Shown here one piece after another: positions 8,552 through 17,738 of a DNA stretch of 64,000 nt. A program made the translations under genes and the position numbers. The DNA comes from Haliclona indistincta. Taxonomy: Eukaryota; Porifera; Demospongiae; Haplosclerida; Chalinidae. The DNA is taken from contig OZ024785.1 in assembly GCA_964017065.1 (NCBI GenBank), forward strand, positions 4,874,588-4,938,587. The letters run 5' to 3'. Position 1 is the first letter of the stretch. Every line of letters starts with the position of its first letter. A model generated the notes under the pieces. It had not been told where the DNA came from. It saw only the letters and a program-made list of their open reading frames with translations, and did not search any database.

Positions 8552-11440
8552 TCAACATATTGAAAAATCACAACACAAAGCTAACACTTTGGTATTTGGC
8601 ACCTTATTGTTAAATAACACAGCACCTGAGCGTCCAGGAACAAACAAGCCTTCTACTAAGGGTAACTCCATTACATGTGTCACATACTTCTCAAATTGAC
8701 CACCAGATGGGCAAATGATGGGCCAGAATGGAGCAGATGACCAGTGAGGAACAATTAAAGTACCCTGAGCACCACATATTTGTGCGTGTCGAATGACTCT
8801 AGGGATCAGTACAATTGGCGGACACCACCAATTGTTTTCACCTTGCCAATTAACCGTAAAAGCATCTACAGCTTCTGATCCCGGGTTCCAACAGCAACTA
8901 TTGAATCGAGGTAACTGTGTATTATCACAGCTAGCAAATCTGTCCACAGTATATGGACCCCACAATGCATCTAGCTGTTCAAAAACTTGTGGATTCAACA
9001 TCCAATCATCTAAATCAACAATTCGGCTGAGATAATCAGCTTGTTCGTTCAGTTTTCTAGGAACCCATTCGGGTTGCAGGTGAATGTGAGAGTTTATTGA
9101 TAAAGCAAAAATCTTTAGGGCAATTGCTTGGAGATGTGGTTGGCGACTGCCAACTTGCAAAATGCGAACTACATTCTGGTTATCCGAAAACCATCGAATG
9201 CACAAATTAGCCAATTTCTTTTCGAGTGACTGTAGTACTCGCCAAACCGCAGTTAGCTCACGCCATGTAGAGCTCTGTTGACTTTCGTCGAGGCTCCATT
9301 GACCATAGGCTACATAGTGACCATGCTCCACTATATACCCTCCATAGCCAGTATCACTGGCATCTGAATATACTACCCTTACTGCTGAAGGAGAGTGCCA
9401 TATTGGTTGAGCTTTGTAGTCAGCAAGGCTAGTTGACCAGAATTCAAGCTCGCTTCTTGCCTCTTCTGATAGTGTGAGCATACCACACCACATTTGTCTA
9501 GATTCGAGGACTGCATATAAACTACGAGTCATAAAACGACTCACTGGACCTACAGCGAGGCCCATTGATATTATTCTACCCACAATACCAGCAAGGAATC
9601 TGGCTGACAGGCTGGGCTTTAGTACTGCTTGTCGAAGCATGTCTAATAGCTTAACTATTTTTTCCTGTGGAACCTCTACTTGACCTTGTGCTAAATCAAG
9701 TACAAAACCCAACCATTGCAGATGCTGCATAGGCTGCCAGACTGATTTTTTAAAATTTGCTTGAAAGCCAGCCTGTTCTAACGTAGCACAAACTATTCCG
9801 CTGGCTCTGCTTGCATTTGCTTCACCTACGGCGGCACCTAGACCATCATCAAGATACACCACAATCCTAATACCCTGTCCTCGCCAATAACTGACTAGAG
9901 GACGAAGGAGTTTAGTAAACATGTAACAAGCAGTGGCCAAACCAAATGGTAAGACAGTAAATACATAGTAAGCACCCTGCCATGAAAAACCAAGGTACTT
10001 TTGGTGTATCGTGGCGATATCAACATGGTGGTAACCGGACTTTAAATCAAACGAAAATAGGAAATCACCCTTTTCAAACAACAACATTGCAACTCTTAAA
10101 TCTTCATACTTAAATCTTTGCTTCCACAAAAATCTATTCAGGTGACGAAGATTGATTACTAAACGCTTCTTCCCACTGCTACTTTCAACCACAGACAATG
10201 GACTACAAATATACGGTACTTCCAATACTTGTTTTACACACCTGTTCATCATAAGCTCTGACACACTCTGCTGAACAAAGTCAGCATTAACAATTGCAGA
10301 TTGCTGATTACATTGTATGTTAGGGGTTGGCTCACTCTTCAATGGAAGCACATAACCTGATTCAATTGTATTCAAGACTGTGCTGGGAGCCTTCAACACC
10401 TCCCTCCAGAATTGGATTTTCTCTTTCAGTCTACCCTGAACAGACATATCACAACAGTCTGGGCTTACAGCCTCAGCCTCCCATGTTCGTCTATCTACAT
10501 GAGGCTCATCAATATCATCTACTAGCTCATCAACAACACACTCAGAATCAATGGAGCTACCATCACCACTACATGCATTGATAGAACTAGACACACACAT
10601 AACACTGCGTGAAGGATACCACTTCTTGCCGCTCAGGGCTTGTCCTTCTCTTCTGGGACAAAAGCTGTGGAGATGTCCCATCTCGCCACACGTAAAACAT
10701 GGGCCCAACGGGCGACTCTTGGTCACAGCCGGGATCAATCCAGGATGTCTGGGCACCTGGGTAGCACTGCTGACACTCAAACTGGGAGTGGCTACACTGC
10801 GGGGTTGCTTTGCAGGAGTTGGTCTGCCTGCAACCTTCCTTCGCTTTACCGACTTCTTCTCTGCCGCTTTCTCGGCCTTTTCAATTCTTTTTTTGTCCTC
10901 CGAATTGTCGGCAAGCTCGTCCGCGGTGTACTCCGTGACGACCGCCCAACCAAAGTCGGACCCGTCCGCTAATTTTATCAGCTTTTGCCTTTCGGCAATT
11001 TTCTTCGCACCTTTTTCAAGGGCAGCTTTAGCTTGTTCCACCGACTGCGAAGGGCGACTCTCTCCCTCGAGCTCGTCCATGGCCTCCTGAACTGCATCCT
11101 CCACTTCAGCGTTGAACTTTGCCTGGGCTTCGTTCCCTTTCTTCTTATACTGGTAGGGTGCCTCTGCAGACCGGGATTTTTTGACGGCTTTAGCAGCAGC
11201 TTCGTCCTGACTGCGGCAGACCTGATTCTGGAATTCCGCCAACTTAGTATCCATCCTGACCTGGGACGCCTGAATGGCGTCCATCAACTTAGCGAACTGA
11301 TCGCCAGTGATAGGAGGTGGGCCAGGTGGCAGAATGCTCGCGCTTGCTCCAGTCGCGGTTGTGATAGTCGTGCCACTGGAGGAAGGCGGATGACTACTGG
11401 CAGTAATCGTCGTCGTACCAGTAGTGCTAGCCGAAGACAT
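8552..11440 (-). CDS. Gag-reverse transcriptase-RNase H polyprotein of the DIRS/Ngaro-type retrotransposon (962 aa)
   Basis: One uninterrupted frame starting MSSASTTGTT. Residues 1-245 are a Ser/Thr-rich leader and a charged, probably helical gag-like part. A zinc knuckle CX2CX4HX4C lies at 248-261. The reverse transcriptase spans about 400-585, with the palm motif FDLKSGYHHVDI, LPFGLATA, and the catalytic box VYLDD at 528-532 (Asp531 and Asp532). RNase H spans about 688-805 with the acidic set D693 (YSDAS), E728 (WRELTA), D753 (FSDNQ) and D802 (QADYLSR). A C-terminal block at about 833-930 (DRFASCDN, SEAVDAFTV, WPIICPS) recurs in related DIRS-type elements and has no firm function. It copies element RNA into DNA in a gag particle. 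No internal stop is seen, so this frame could still be active. Confidence 0.93.
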   Translation of the reverse strand: MSSASTTGTTTITASSHPPSSSGTTITTATGASASILPPGPPPITGDQFAKLMDAIQASQVRMDTKLAEFQNQVCRSQDEAAAKAVKKSRSAEAPYQYKKKGNEAQAKFNAEVEDAVQEAMDELEGESRPSQSVEQAKAALEKGAKKIAERQKLIKLADGSDFGWAVVTEYTADELADNSEDKKRIEKAEKAAEKKSVKRRKVAGRPTPAKQPRSVATPSLSVSSATQVPRHPGLIPAVTKSRPLGPCFTCGEMGHLHSFCPRREGQALSGKKWYPSRSVMCVSSSINACSGDGSSIDSECVVDELVDDIDEPHVDRRTWEAEAVSPDCCDMSVQGRLKEKIQFWREVLKAPSTVLNTIESGYVLPLKSEPTPNIQCNQQSAIVNADFVQQSVSELMMNRCVKQVLEVPYICSPLSVVESSSGKKRLVINLRHLNRFLWKQRFKYEDLRVAMLLFEKGDFLFSFDLKSGYHHVDIATIHQKYLGFSWQGAYYVFTVLPFGLATACYMFTKLLRPLVSYWRGQGIRIVVYLDDGLGAAVGEANASRASGIVCATLEQAGFQANFKKSVWQPMQHLQWLGFVLDLAQGQVEVPQEKIVKLLDMLRQAVLKPSLSARFLAGIVGRIISMGLAVGPVSRFMTRSLYAVLESRQMWCGMLTLSEEARSELEFWSTSLADYKAQPIWHSPSAVRVVYSDASDTGYGGYIVEHGHYVAYGQWSLDESQQSSTWRELTAVWRVLQSLEKKLANLCIRWFSDNQNVVRILQVGSRQPHLQAIALKIFALSINSHIHLQPEWVPRKLNEQADYLSRIVDLDDWMLNPQVFEQLDALWGPYTVDRFASCDNTQLPRFNSCCWNPGSEAVDAFTVNWQGENNWWCPPIVLIPRVIRHAQICGAQGTLIVPHWSSAPFWPIICPSGGQFEKYVTHVMELPLVEGLFVPGRSGAVLFNNKVPNTKVLALCCDFSIC

Positions 11441-11497
11441 GACTACTGATAGCGGTATAGTAGAATAAAATAGTAGGAATAGACAAGTTCTAGTTGT

Positions 11498-11656
11498 ACA
11501 AACTGAGTGGCTGCACGTTGCCTAGGAATGATTAACTATCATACCTGTACACCTTATATACCAACACCCACGCATGCACCATGCATGCAATTATCCCACA
11601 ATATTCGGGAGCATATTTCCTGTCTAATTCCTGTGTCAACCGACAGGAAAGTACAT
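11498..11656 (-). repeat. Split direct repeat A1 (outer 5' terminus of the retrotransposon)
   Basis: Identical over 159 bp to A2 (6789-6947), starting ACAAACTGAGTGG and ending GGAAAGTACAT. It lies 58 bp upstream of the gag-RT start codon and should carry the promoter and transcription start. Confidence 0.88.
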
Positions 11657-12020
11657 TGTCAGTATACATAGCTACGACAATTATGCTGCCATAAACAACA
11701 CAATAAATTCTTAAACTATTGGGGCGAGTAATAGCACTTCTTGAATGAGTACATATAGAACACCATGGAAACAAAGAAATACAGTGTGAAATTCAAGTAA
11801 CCATTGTGATTTTCTTTTAATTATTTTTGCTTGTGACAAATTAATTTGCTTTGAGACAATTAATGCCTAATAGACTATCTTTAAGGTACAAAGAAATCTT
11901 ATATAAAGATAGTTATACTGAGCTGCGTACAAGCATTACTTTAATCAATGCCAAATTTTATCATAATTAAAAACATGATCCTGATTCTAAGAAACAGTGA
12001 ATAATTCACTACGCTATATG
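11657..12020. other. Right flank of the retrotransposon and first copy of a long direct repeat
   Basis: 11657-11790 continues the older repeat that the retrotransposon interrupted (GTCAGTATACATA, ATTGGGGCGAG). 11938-12008 is one arm of a roughly 70-bp direct repeat whose partner is at 14276-14343; both contain AAACATGATCCTGATTCTAA. No gene is seen. Confidence 0.55.
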
Positions 12021-12359
12021 TAATGGTTAATGTATGGCTCTGCGTGTAACATTGGATTTGTACGCATGAGCTTGCGTTCGAGTTGTAACAATAGATCACG
12101 AGGGCGTAAGCCATGCATTAATTGTTTTGTTATATACCCGTTCCAAGTCCCATTAGCGTGAGCACGCTCGTTGTGTATATAAGGTGCGCACTACAGTGCT
12201 CTGTACTTTCCGGTAGGGTATGCGCCTTACCTATAAATAGTTGGCAATGCAGGCACTACTCACTCATGTCCGGTACTGCCATGACATGGCTTGGCAAGTT
12301 CTATGTATGTCACAGTTACACTGACAATAATAGGTCTTTAAACTGGCCACACAAAGTAA

Positions 12360-12532
12360 CTCTGACATCCTGGGATTATCCTTGACACCCGCTGATGTCT
12401 ATGGATAATCCCAGGACATCACACCAAAAGTATATACCACGGAAAAGTAACCAATGTGTACAAAGTAACTCTGACATCCTGAGATTATCCTTGACATCAG
12501 CAGAAGTCAAAGATAATCCCAGGATGTCAGAG
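12360..12532. repeat. Two tandem hairpins of one family
   Basis: Two units of about 64 bp lie about 110 bp apart (12360-12423 and 12470-12532). Each opens TAACTCTGACATCCTG, and each is an inverted repeat: GACATCCTGGGATTATCC pairs with GGATAATCCCAGGACATC in the first, and the second has the same layout with small changes. Related single hairpins occur at 13768-13810 and about 13870-13960. Confidence 0.75.
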
Positions 12533-12611
12533 AATATTATTCAACAGTGGTTGTACTTGTAATCAGTGTTTTGGAGATTAGTTCCTGCTTGTGCTCCTTT
12601 ATTCTAGCTTA

Positions 12612-12945
12612 TTTTTTGTGCAAGATTCGGTTTTTAGTGTAAGGTTATGGTTTAGTGTTAGGTAAGGGTGTAGTGTTAGGTTAGTGTATAGTGTTAGGTT
12701 AAGGTTTAGTGCTAGGTTAGTGTTAGGTTAAGGTTAAATTAGTGTTAGGTTAGTGTTTAGTGTTAGGTTAAGGTTTAGTGTTAGGTTAGTGTTTAGTGTT
12801 AGGTTGAGGTTTAGTGTTAGTGTTAGGTTATGGTTTAGTGTTAGTGTTAGGTTAGTGTTTAGTGTTAGGTTAAGGTTTAGTGTTAGGTTATGGTTTAGTG
12901 TTAGGTTATGGTTTAGTGTTAGGTTAGTGTTCAGTGTTAGGCAGG
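12612..12945. repeat. Degenerate telomere-like minisatellite
   Basis: An array of about 19-20-bp units such as GTGTTAGGTTAAGGTTTA, alternating with TTAGGTTAGTGTTTAGT. Every unit holds TTAGGTT, a one-base relative of the metazoan telomere hexamer TTAGGG. It is interstitial and flanked by ordinary repeat DNA. The open frame read through it (FSVRLRFSVRLVFS) is a by-product of the period. Confidence 0.85.
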
Positions 12946-13760
12946 GGCGTTCTTACAAGGGTGCTTTCAGTGCTTGAGCACCCCCTAAGAACAACAGTTC
13001 TATTTTTTAATAAGGCATAAGATATAATTAACCATGCTTAGCAGTAATGCTTGCCATATTTACATGTAGTAAGGCTTAGGAACGCACGTGTTGTTTTAGC
13101 TGCGTAAACATGTCTGGGATAGTGAAATTCTTCAAGGTGTAGGTGTAAAACGCGGAATGTGGAATGGAACACCAAACGGTAAAAAACCTGATGGACACTC
13201 GATAAGACTTGTTCAGCTTGAGTACAGTGCTGCACGCACAAAAAGAAGAGGTAGTAGGGCGTGAAACGTATTAATAGCTCAAGCTTGTGCATGCTGACAT
13301 TACTTATGCATGATGATATTGAGCTGACAAGCAGACTAACTGCATACCGTGTAGAAGTGAATCATAGCCTAGACCCTATATCTATAGGTAGAGTCGCCCA
13401 ACGTAGTCTGATCTGTGTTCTGCAGTGTAGGCTAGCCCTCAAACTTAGACTAGCTGTAGCTCACGTGCCACTCATTCAGGCTCATCGTGTGCAGACTTCT
13501 GAATCGAGTTCATAGGAATCACTAGCTCTCTTTGTGACGGAGAGAGTGATGAGTGAACTCAACACTTAGCCACCATAACATATGGCTTATAACTGTTGTT
13601 TGTATCAGCACAGCATGTATGCCGGTGCAACAAGGGGGTGTGGCTGTGGGTGTGCAGTATGTCAGCAAAGGCTATTGTTAGAACGTTAACTTAGTTCCAG
13701 AGTAAAGATCAGCGTGCGCTGTTAGAAAACTCTACCTGTATAGCAAGTGAATTTAACCTC
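12946..13760. other. Gene-free stretch
   Basis: It starts with GGGGCGTTCTTACAAGG and GAGCACCCCC (12946-12987), which resembles a transposon terminus of the CAGGGGCG class, but no matching opposite end was found. The rest shows no recognisable coding motif; the 84-codon frames at 13038-13292 and 13261-13515 lack any family signature. Confidence 0.4.
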
Positions 13761-13767
13761 TGATACA

Positions 13768-13965
13768 AAGATACAAAGATCTCTGACAATCGTCCAGGGA
13801 AGATCCCGGAATCGTCAGAGATTCAATGTATTACTGGGTTACTTTTCCATGGGGCCAGATATAATGGACTAAGTTGGGAAGATCCAAAATTGTCAGGGTG
13901 CATGCTGAATTCAAAATGCCATCACGGACAATCCAGAATTGTCAATGACACAGCTTCTAACTATG
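13768..13965. repeat. Further dispersed hairpins of the TCTGACA family
   Basis: ATCTCTGACAATCGTCC...GGAATCGTCAGAGAT at 13768-13812 is a hairpin with a short loop. A second, looser one runs from GATCCAAAATTGTCAG to GACAATCCAGAATTGTC at about 13871-13945. The outer TCTGACA / TGTCAGA ends resemble the 12360-12532 pair. Confidence 0.5.
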
Positions 13966-14034
13966 ACAATACGGGAAAACACCGTATATTCCGTGGCAAG
14001 CTGGACTACCCTCGCACCACTGTCTTGCTATGCG

Positions 14035-14211
14035 CCATGAGATTTATTCATGGTTGCCGCCAGACCCGCCCATGAGTGGTACAATACAGTTGTACCACTC
14101 TGAGCTCCCAGTGCATACATTTGCATTGGGAGTTTGCCATGTAACAATTTGTTTGTTACACTCATGGGCGGTCACTTTGCCAGGATTTAATGGAACATCC
14201 GATTTGTTCCA
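14035..14211. repeat. Cloverleaf-like cluster of six nested or consecutive inverted repeats
   Basis: Perfect or near-perfect stems: CCATGA 14035-14040 / 14048-14053; outer stem CCGCCCAT 14066-14073 / 14164-14171; GAGTGGTACAA 14074-14084 / 14090-14100; CTCCCAGTGCA 14105-14115 / 14122-14132 (one mismatch); TGTAACAA 14140-14147 / 14153-14160; TGGAACA 14191-14197 / 14205-14211. The outer stem encloses exactly three hairpins with 5-6-base loops, so one strand can fold as a cloverleaf. It has no tRNA-like conserved bases. No function is known to me. Confidence 0.8.
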
Positions 14212-14275
14212 CTGGTGGTTCCTTTGAAGAAAGGGTGGAGTATATAACAAAATGTACTTAATGTCAATTCATACC

Positions 14276-14343
14276 TTTAATCTATGCTGACCTCTTATCA
14301 TAATTGAAAACATGATCCTGATTCTAAGAAACATAAATTCACT
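14276..14343. repeat. Second copy of the long direct repeat bounding 12.0-14.3 kb
   Basis: TTATCATAATTGAAAACATGATCC and following bases match 11958-12008 closely. CTTTAATC upstream also matches 11940. The two copies are direct and about 2.34 kb apart, with the hairpin cluster, the minisatellite and the paired hairpins between them. Confidence 0.7.
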
Positions 14344-14349
14344 ACACTA

Positions 14350-15150
14350 TTATTAGCTATTACAAGAGTACATTAGTATTATTACATTAGTAGTATTACT
14401 AGTATTAGTTGCTATTAGTATTAGTTATAATAATAGTACGCCACCTTTGACCAAACAGTTTGCTCAATTATTTGAGGACAGTAGTTGACCACGTGTAACA
14501 TTGGGTAATGGTAAAACCAGGAACAGAAACGAGGAAATGGGAAATAAGAAACAGCAAACAAGGAATGAGAAATCATATCATGTATGGGTTTACCGACTAA
14601 GATCGTGCAGTGTACAAGTAGTGTATGCTAAATGCTGTAATTTGCTGTTTGTTTTAGTTACTCAAACTATTCAGATATTCAGATGCATGTGGTCTATTCA
14701 GTCAATTAGTGTAAAGTCTATCAACGTAAACATCAGCTTATCTATGCTGGTAGCTAGGCATTACAATCATAATTCTGATTTGTAACTTGATTTTGCTGAT
14801 AGGCCCTTATTCATATACTTGGAAATCAAGTATCAAATGAATTCTGGTATAATTAACACAAGTATAATACCAGCATGCTATTACAACACTTAAAGACACT
14901 AGTAGTCAGCAGTATAACATGAGTGATCATGGAGTTCCGCCATTATTTCGTGCTTGTCAACATGTGCTTGTTATAGCCTAGGCATGCATGCACAAAATTT
15001 AATGTTAAATTCAGACATTCTCATAATATCTCTGTTCCCATTTCGTATTCTGATTTATTATTTCCTGTTTCATCATTTCCCGTTCCTGCTTTTACCACAA
15101 ACCATGTAATATCATCTGGCAACGCCTCTTTTGTAATGGCAACCTCGTTC
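14350..15150. other. Gene-free stretch
   Basis: Simple ATTAGTATT-type low-complexity DNA near 14350-14430, then unassigned sequence. The 94-codon frame at 14501-14785 has no recognisable motif. Confidence 0.4.
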
Positions 15151-15153
15151 GAG

Positions 15154-15345
15154 GAAGCTACAGCGTTCCACACAAAGAGAATAGAAAAATATATATTTTA
15201 ACATTTTGCTTCATTTCTCTAGAACCAGCTGTCCTAACATAATGATTTATGTATCATTTTGATCCTCTATCCTTACTGAGTCTCACACTTTTATGGCTTT
15301 TTGTCAGATGACACATGTGTGATGCAAAATGGCAGGACAGCCAGC
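15154..15345. repeat. Dispersed repeat, copy 1 (partner at 44274-44450)
   Basis: Shares with 44274-44450 the series CACAAAGAGA(A/G)TAGAAAAA, ACATTTTG(C/T)TTCAT, TCTATCCTTACTGA, TATGG(C/T)TT and GACACA. The order is conserved with many point differences. The second copy abuts a LINE tail, so this may be LINE-derived. Confidence 0.55.
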
Positions 15346-15349
15346 TATA

Positions 15350-15895
15350 GATGCTTCTGGTGCAAGTGAGACCTTGTTCAAAATCGATAAAAAATCAATG
15401 TTACACCCCATTGAGGGCAAAAGCAAGCAGTAGTATCTGGAAACAGCTTCGTAGAGCTCATGAATAAGTACTACAGCAAACCATCGGCTCAGGTAAGTCT
15501 GCACAAAACATTTATTTAGCTGTAGGGTAGTTTTATGAGCTCAGCAAAGCAATCCTTAGGAGCTGCTGTTAATTAAACGCTGTGGATGGACGCATCTAAG
15601 TCATAGAACTCCCAGAATAGCATTCGTTTAGCTGTAGCACTGTTTTATGAGATCAAGCATTGCTTTGCTGACCTCGTAAAACTACCCTACAGCTAAACAA
15701 ATGTTTTGTGCAGACTTACCTGAGTCATACAACTCTCAGGACAGCCGATGGTTTGCTGTAGTACTTATTCATGAGCTCTACGAAGCTGTTTCCAGATACT
15801 ACTGCTTGCTTATTCCCTCTATGGGGGGTAACCAAGTAGGCGTAACATCAATTTTTATCGATTTTGAATGAGGCGCGATTTGCACCAGAAGCATC
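15350..15895. mobile_element. Imperfect foldback element
   Basis: GATGCTTCTGGTGCAA at 15350-15365 is inverted at 15880-15895. Inside, arms of more than 150 bp pair: AAAATCGATAAAAA with its reverse near 15857, CAAGCAGTAGTATCTGGAAA with its reverse near 15793, and ATGAATAAGTACTACAGCAAA with its reverse near 15754. A second inverted pair (TAGCTGTAGGGTAGTTTTA) lies nearer the centre. No coding sequence is seen. The target duplication is not clear. Confidence 0.75.
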
Positions 15896-16080
15896 TCAGA
15901 AGATCTCAAGGACTACTGGTAGTTAAGCTCTGTTATTGCTACATTCAAACTTTCATCTGGATGCTTATCTGTGGGTAGTGGGGATCGGTCTCGATCAGTA
16001 CAATACATCACGGCGAAAAGCAAAGCTGTTCACGACGAGCAAAACGACTCGGCTGAAGCCAGCACCACATTTGCCACGCC

Positions 16081-16540
16081 CAGCAATAAGGCGGAGTGTG
16101 TTTGTATCGTGTGGAAGTGAACATACAAAGTTTATTGCTGGGTCTAGAGAACAGCAATAAACAAAGAAAATGAGATTTGATACTAGCAAATGTACCTCTA
16201 GAAGAAACTCACGTGTAGAAGTTTGTTAGTTATTGCTATGCCCAGCAATAAGGCGGAGTGAGATTCGTATCATGTATTCAAGTGCACACAATGTCATATT
16301 GCTGGGTTTAGAAAGTAGGAGAAAATGCTATTTGAAACCAGCTCTACAAGAAATTAACATGCTGAAGTTGGTCAGTCTGTGCCTCATCCAGTAATAAGGT
16401 TGAGTACATGTACATATCTTTCATATCGGAAAGTCATATTGCTGGGTCCAGGAAACCGCTATAGATAAAACGTGTTTTGACAATCACAACTTGCATAGAA
16501 ATTGTTCATTCTTATTGTTGCACCTAGCAATAAGCCCGAG
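16081..16540. repeat. Four-unit tandem repeat with internal CAGCAATAA hairpins
   Basis: Units begin at about 16081, 16243, 16389 and 16525, each with (C/T)AG(C/T)AATAAG. They shrink stepwise (162, 146 and 136 bp). In units 1-3 a reversed TATTGCTGGGT follows about 50-60 bp on, so each can form a hairpin (AGCAATAA with TTATTGCT). The copies diverge steadily from left to right. Confidence 0.75.
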
Positions 16541-17046
16541 TTTACAGGTGTCACAAAACAGCTGAGTTTAGGAGCCAGCATTTGAGCTTAAACGATAGAG
16601 TTTAACATGGGCATGCCTAGGGCTGGCCAGAGAGACTAGTGCAAGCCAACTGCAATCGCACATTATGTATATACATTCAATACAGGCCACTAGCTGTGTA
16701 CAATAATATTAATTACACTTAATTAATAGTCCTTTTATCCATACAGAATGCTGAGTCATTGCCAGGCCCATCACAGAGTTTCTTTCTACTACAGTGCTTT
16801 TAATCTAGAGGAGCCACTTTTTGTGGTTTTGTTAACAATAATTCACTTTATCATAAAATTGTAACTATAGCTTCTATAACACTAAAACTTGCTCATAGCT
16901 TTCACATATCATTCTACAGTGTGTGTGCAAGCTCTGAAGAGATTCCATGGGATGCTTCGAAAGTTAGAAAGGATCAAGTGACAGGTGGTAAATTTGCCCA
17001 GTAGCAAAAGTGTTTAAGCCAGGAAAAGTGCATTTGGCTGAGTTAA

Positions 17047-17734
17047 GAACAGTGACTTTGCAACCAGCTCGCACAATGGTTCATCTTTCACCACAGCAAG
17101 TTTGGAAGCTTAACTCACTTGCATAACATTTTGCAAGCCAGAAATGCTACCAAAACTGCTGTTCACCAATGACGCGTTTCCGTTGGCGCAGGGCCGTTCT
17201 TGCTGACTGCCTTCAAGATGGCTACCGATCGATAGTCGTGTTTTTGCTTCATTTGCAGTATTAGTTGATCAAAAGTTGATTATAACGCTATAAAACTGCA
17301 ATTCAGCGAGAACAAAGCAAAAACACGACTATCGATCGGTAGCCATCTTGAAGGCGGTCAGCAAGAACGGCCCTGCACCAACGGAAACGCGTCATCGATA
17401 ACAACTTTTTATAGATGAATCCCATTAACGCGATAAAGAAATGAAGCGCTTTGGAGTGCTGCCACTTCTTGACGATCGCTTGCACGCATGCTTTGAGCTA
17501 CACTGATAATTCCAACGCCAGTGAAAAATTCAGCCATCTGACTATCTATTGCACAAACCAGCGTTCTTAACTCTCAAAAATGCGCAAATGCCAGCCTTAA
17601 CACATTTCCGACCACAAAAACAGCCATTTTGGTAGCATTTCTGGCTTGCAAAATGTTATGCAAGTGAGTTAAGCTTCCAAACTTGCTGTGGTGAAAGATG
17701 AACCATTGTGCGAGCTGGTTGCAAAGTCACTGTT
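17047..17734. mobile_element. TTAA-flanked foldback A (688 bp)
   Basis: Bounded by TTAA 17043-17046 and TTAA 17735-17738. Outer arms of about 118 bp (start GAACAGTGACTTTGCAACC, reversed before 17734) enclose an inner inverted pair: about 80 bp from GACGCGTTTCCGTTGG at 17170 to its reverse at about 17320-17400, plus an unpaired stretch at about 17400-17615. No frame beyond 60 codons shows a motif. Non-autonomous; piggyBac or Kolobok chemistry is inferred from TTAA. Confidence 0.85.
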
Positions 17735-17738
17735 TTAA

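Larger units (their letters stand above)
5907..11656 (-). mobile_element. Ngaro/PAT-like tyrosine-recombinase retrotransposon with split direct repeats
   Basis: In transcriptional (minus) order: A1 11498-11656, gag-RT-RNase H frame 11440-8552, tandem repeat about 8505-8265, recombinase frame about 8118-7091, B1 6952-7044, A2 6789-6947, a 789-bp spacer, then B2 5907-5999. The two A copies are identical over 159 bp; the B copies differ at one of 93 positions. A1-ORFs-B1A2-B2 split direct repeats characterise Ngaro and PAT groups of the DIRS order, which integrate through a circular intermediate and a tyrosine recombinase rather than an integrase. Near-identical repeats point to recent insertion. 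Left and right flanks match successive parts of the repeat at 4495-4830, so the element landed inside another copy of that repeat. The recombinase frame is broken, so this copy is probably non-autonomous now. Confidence 0.88.

Noticed and set aside
8225..8558. A repeat array that looks CRISPR-like (28-bp units) with proteins readable in several frames
   Set aside because: Units are contiguous with no unique spacers and the genome is eukaryotic. The frames arise because the 28-bp period cycles through all three frames.
10551..11449. Plus-strand frames of 110-179 codons
   Set aside because: Antisense shadow of the gag-like part of the retrotransposon; no motifs.
12753..12977. 74-codon frame with a repeated FSVRLRFSVRL pattern
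   Set aside because: Direct translation of the minisatellite; not a protein.
14064..14171. tRNA gene, because one strand folds as a cloverleaf
   Set aside because: No A/B box consensus, no TTCGA-type T loop, no plausible anticodon arm, and loops are only 5-6 bases.
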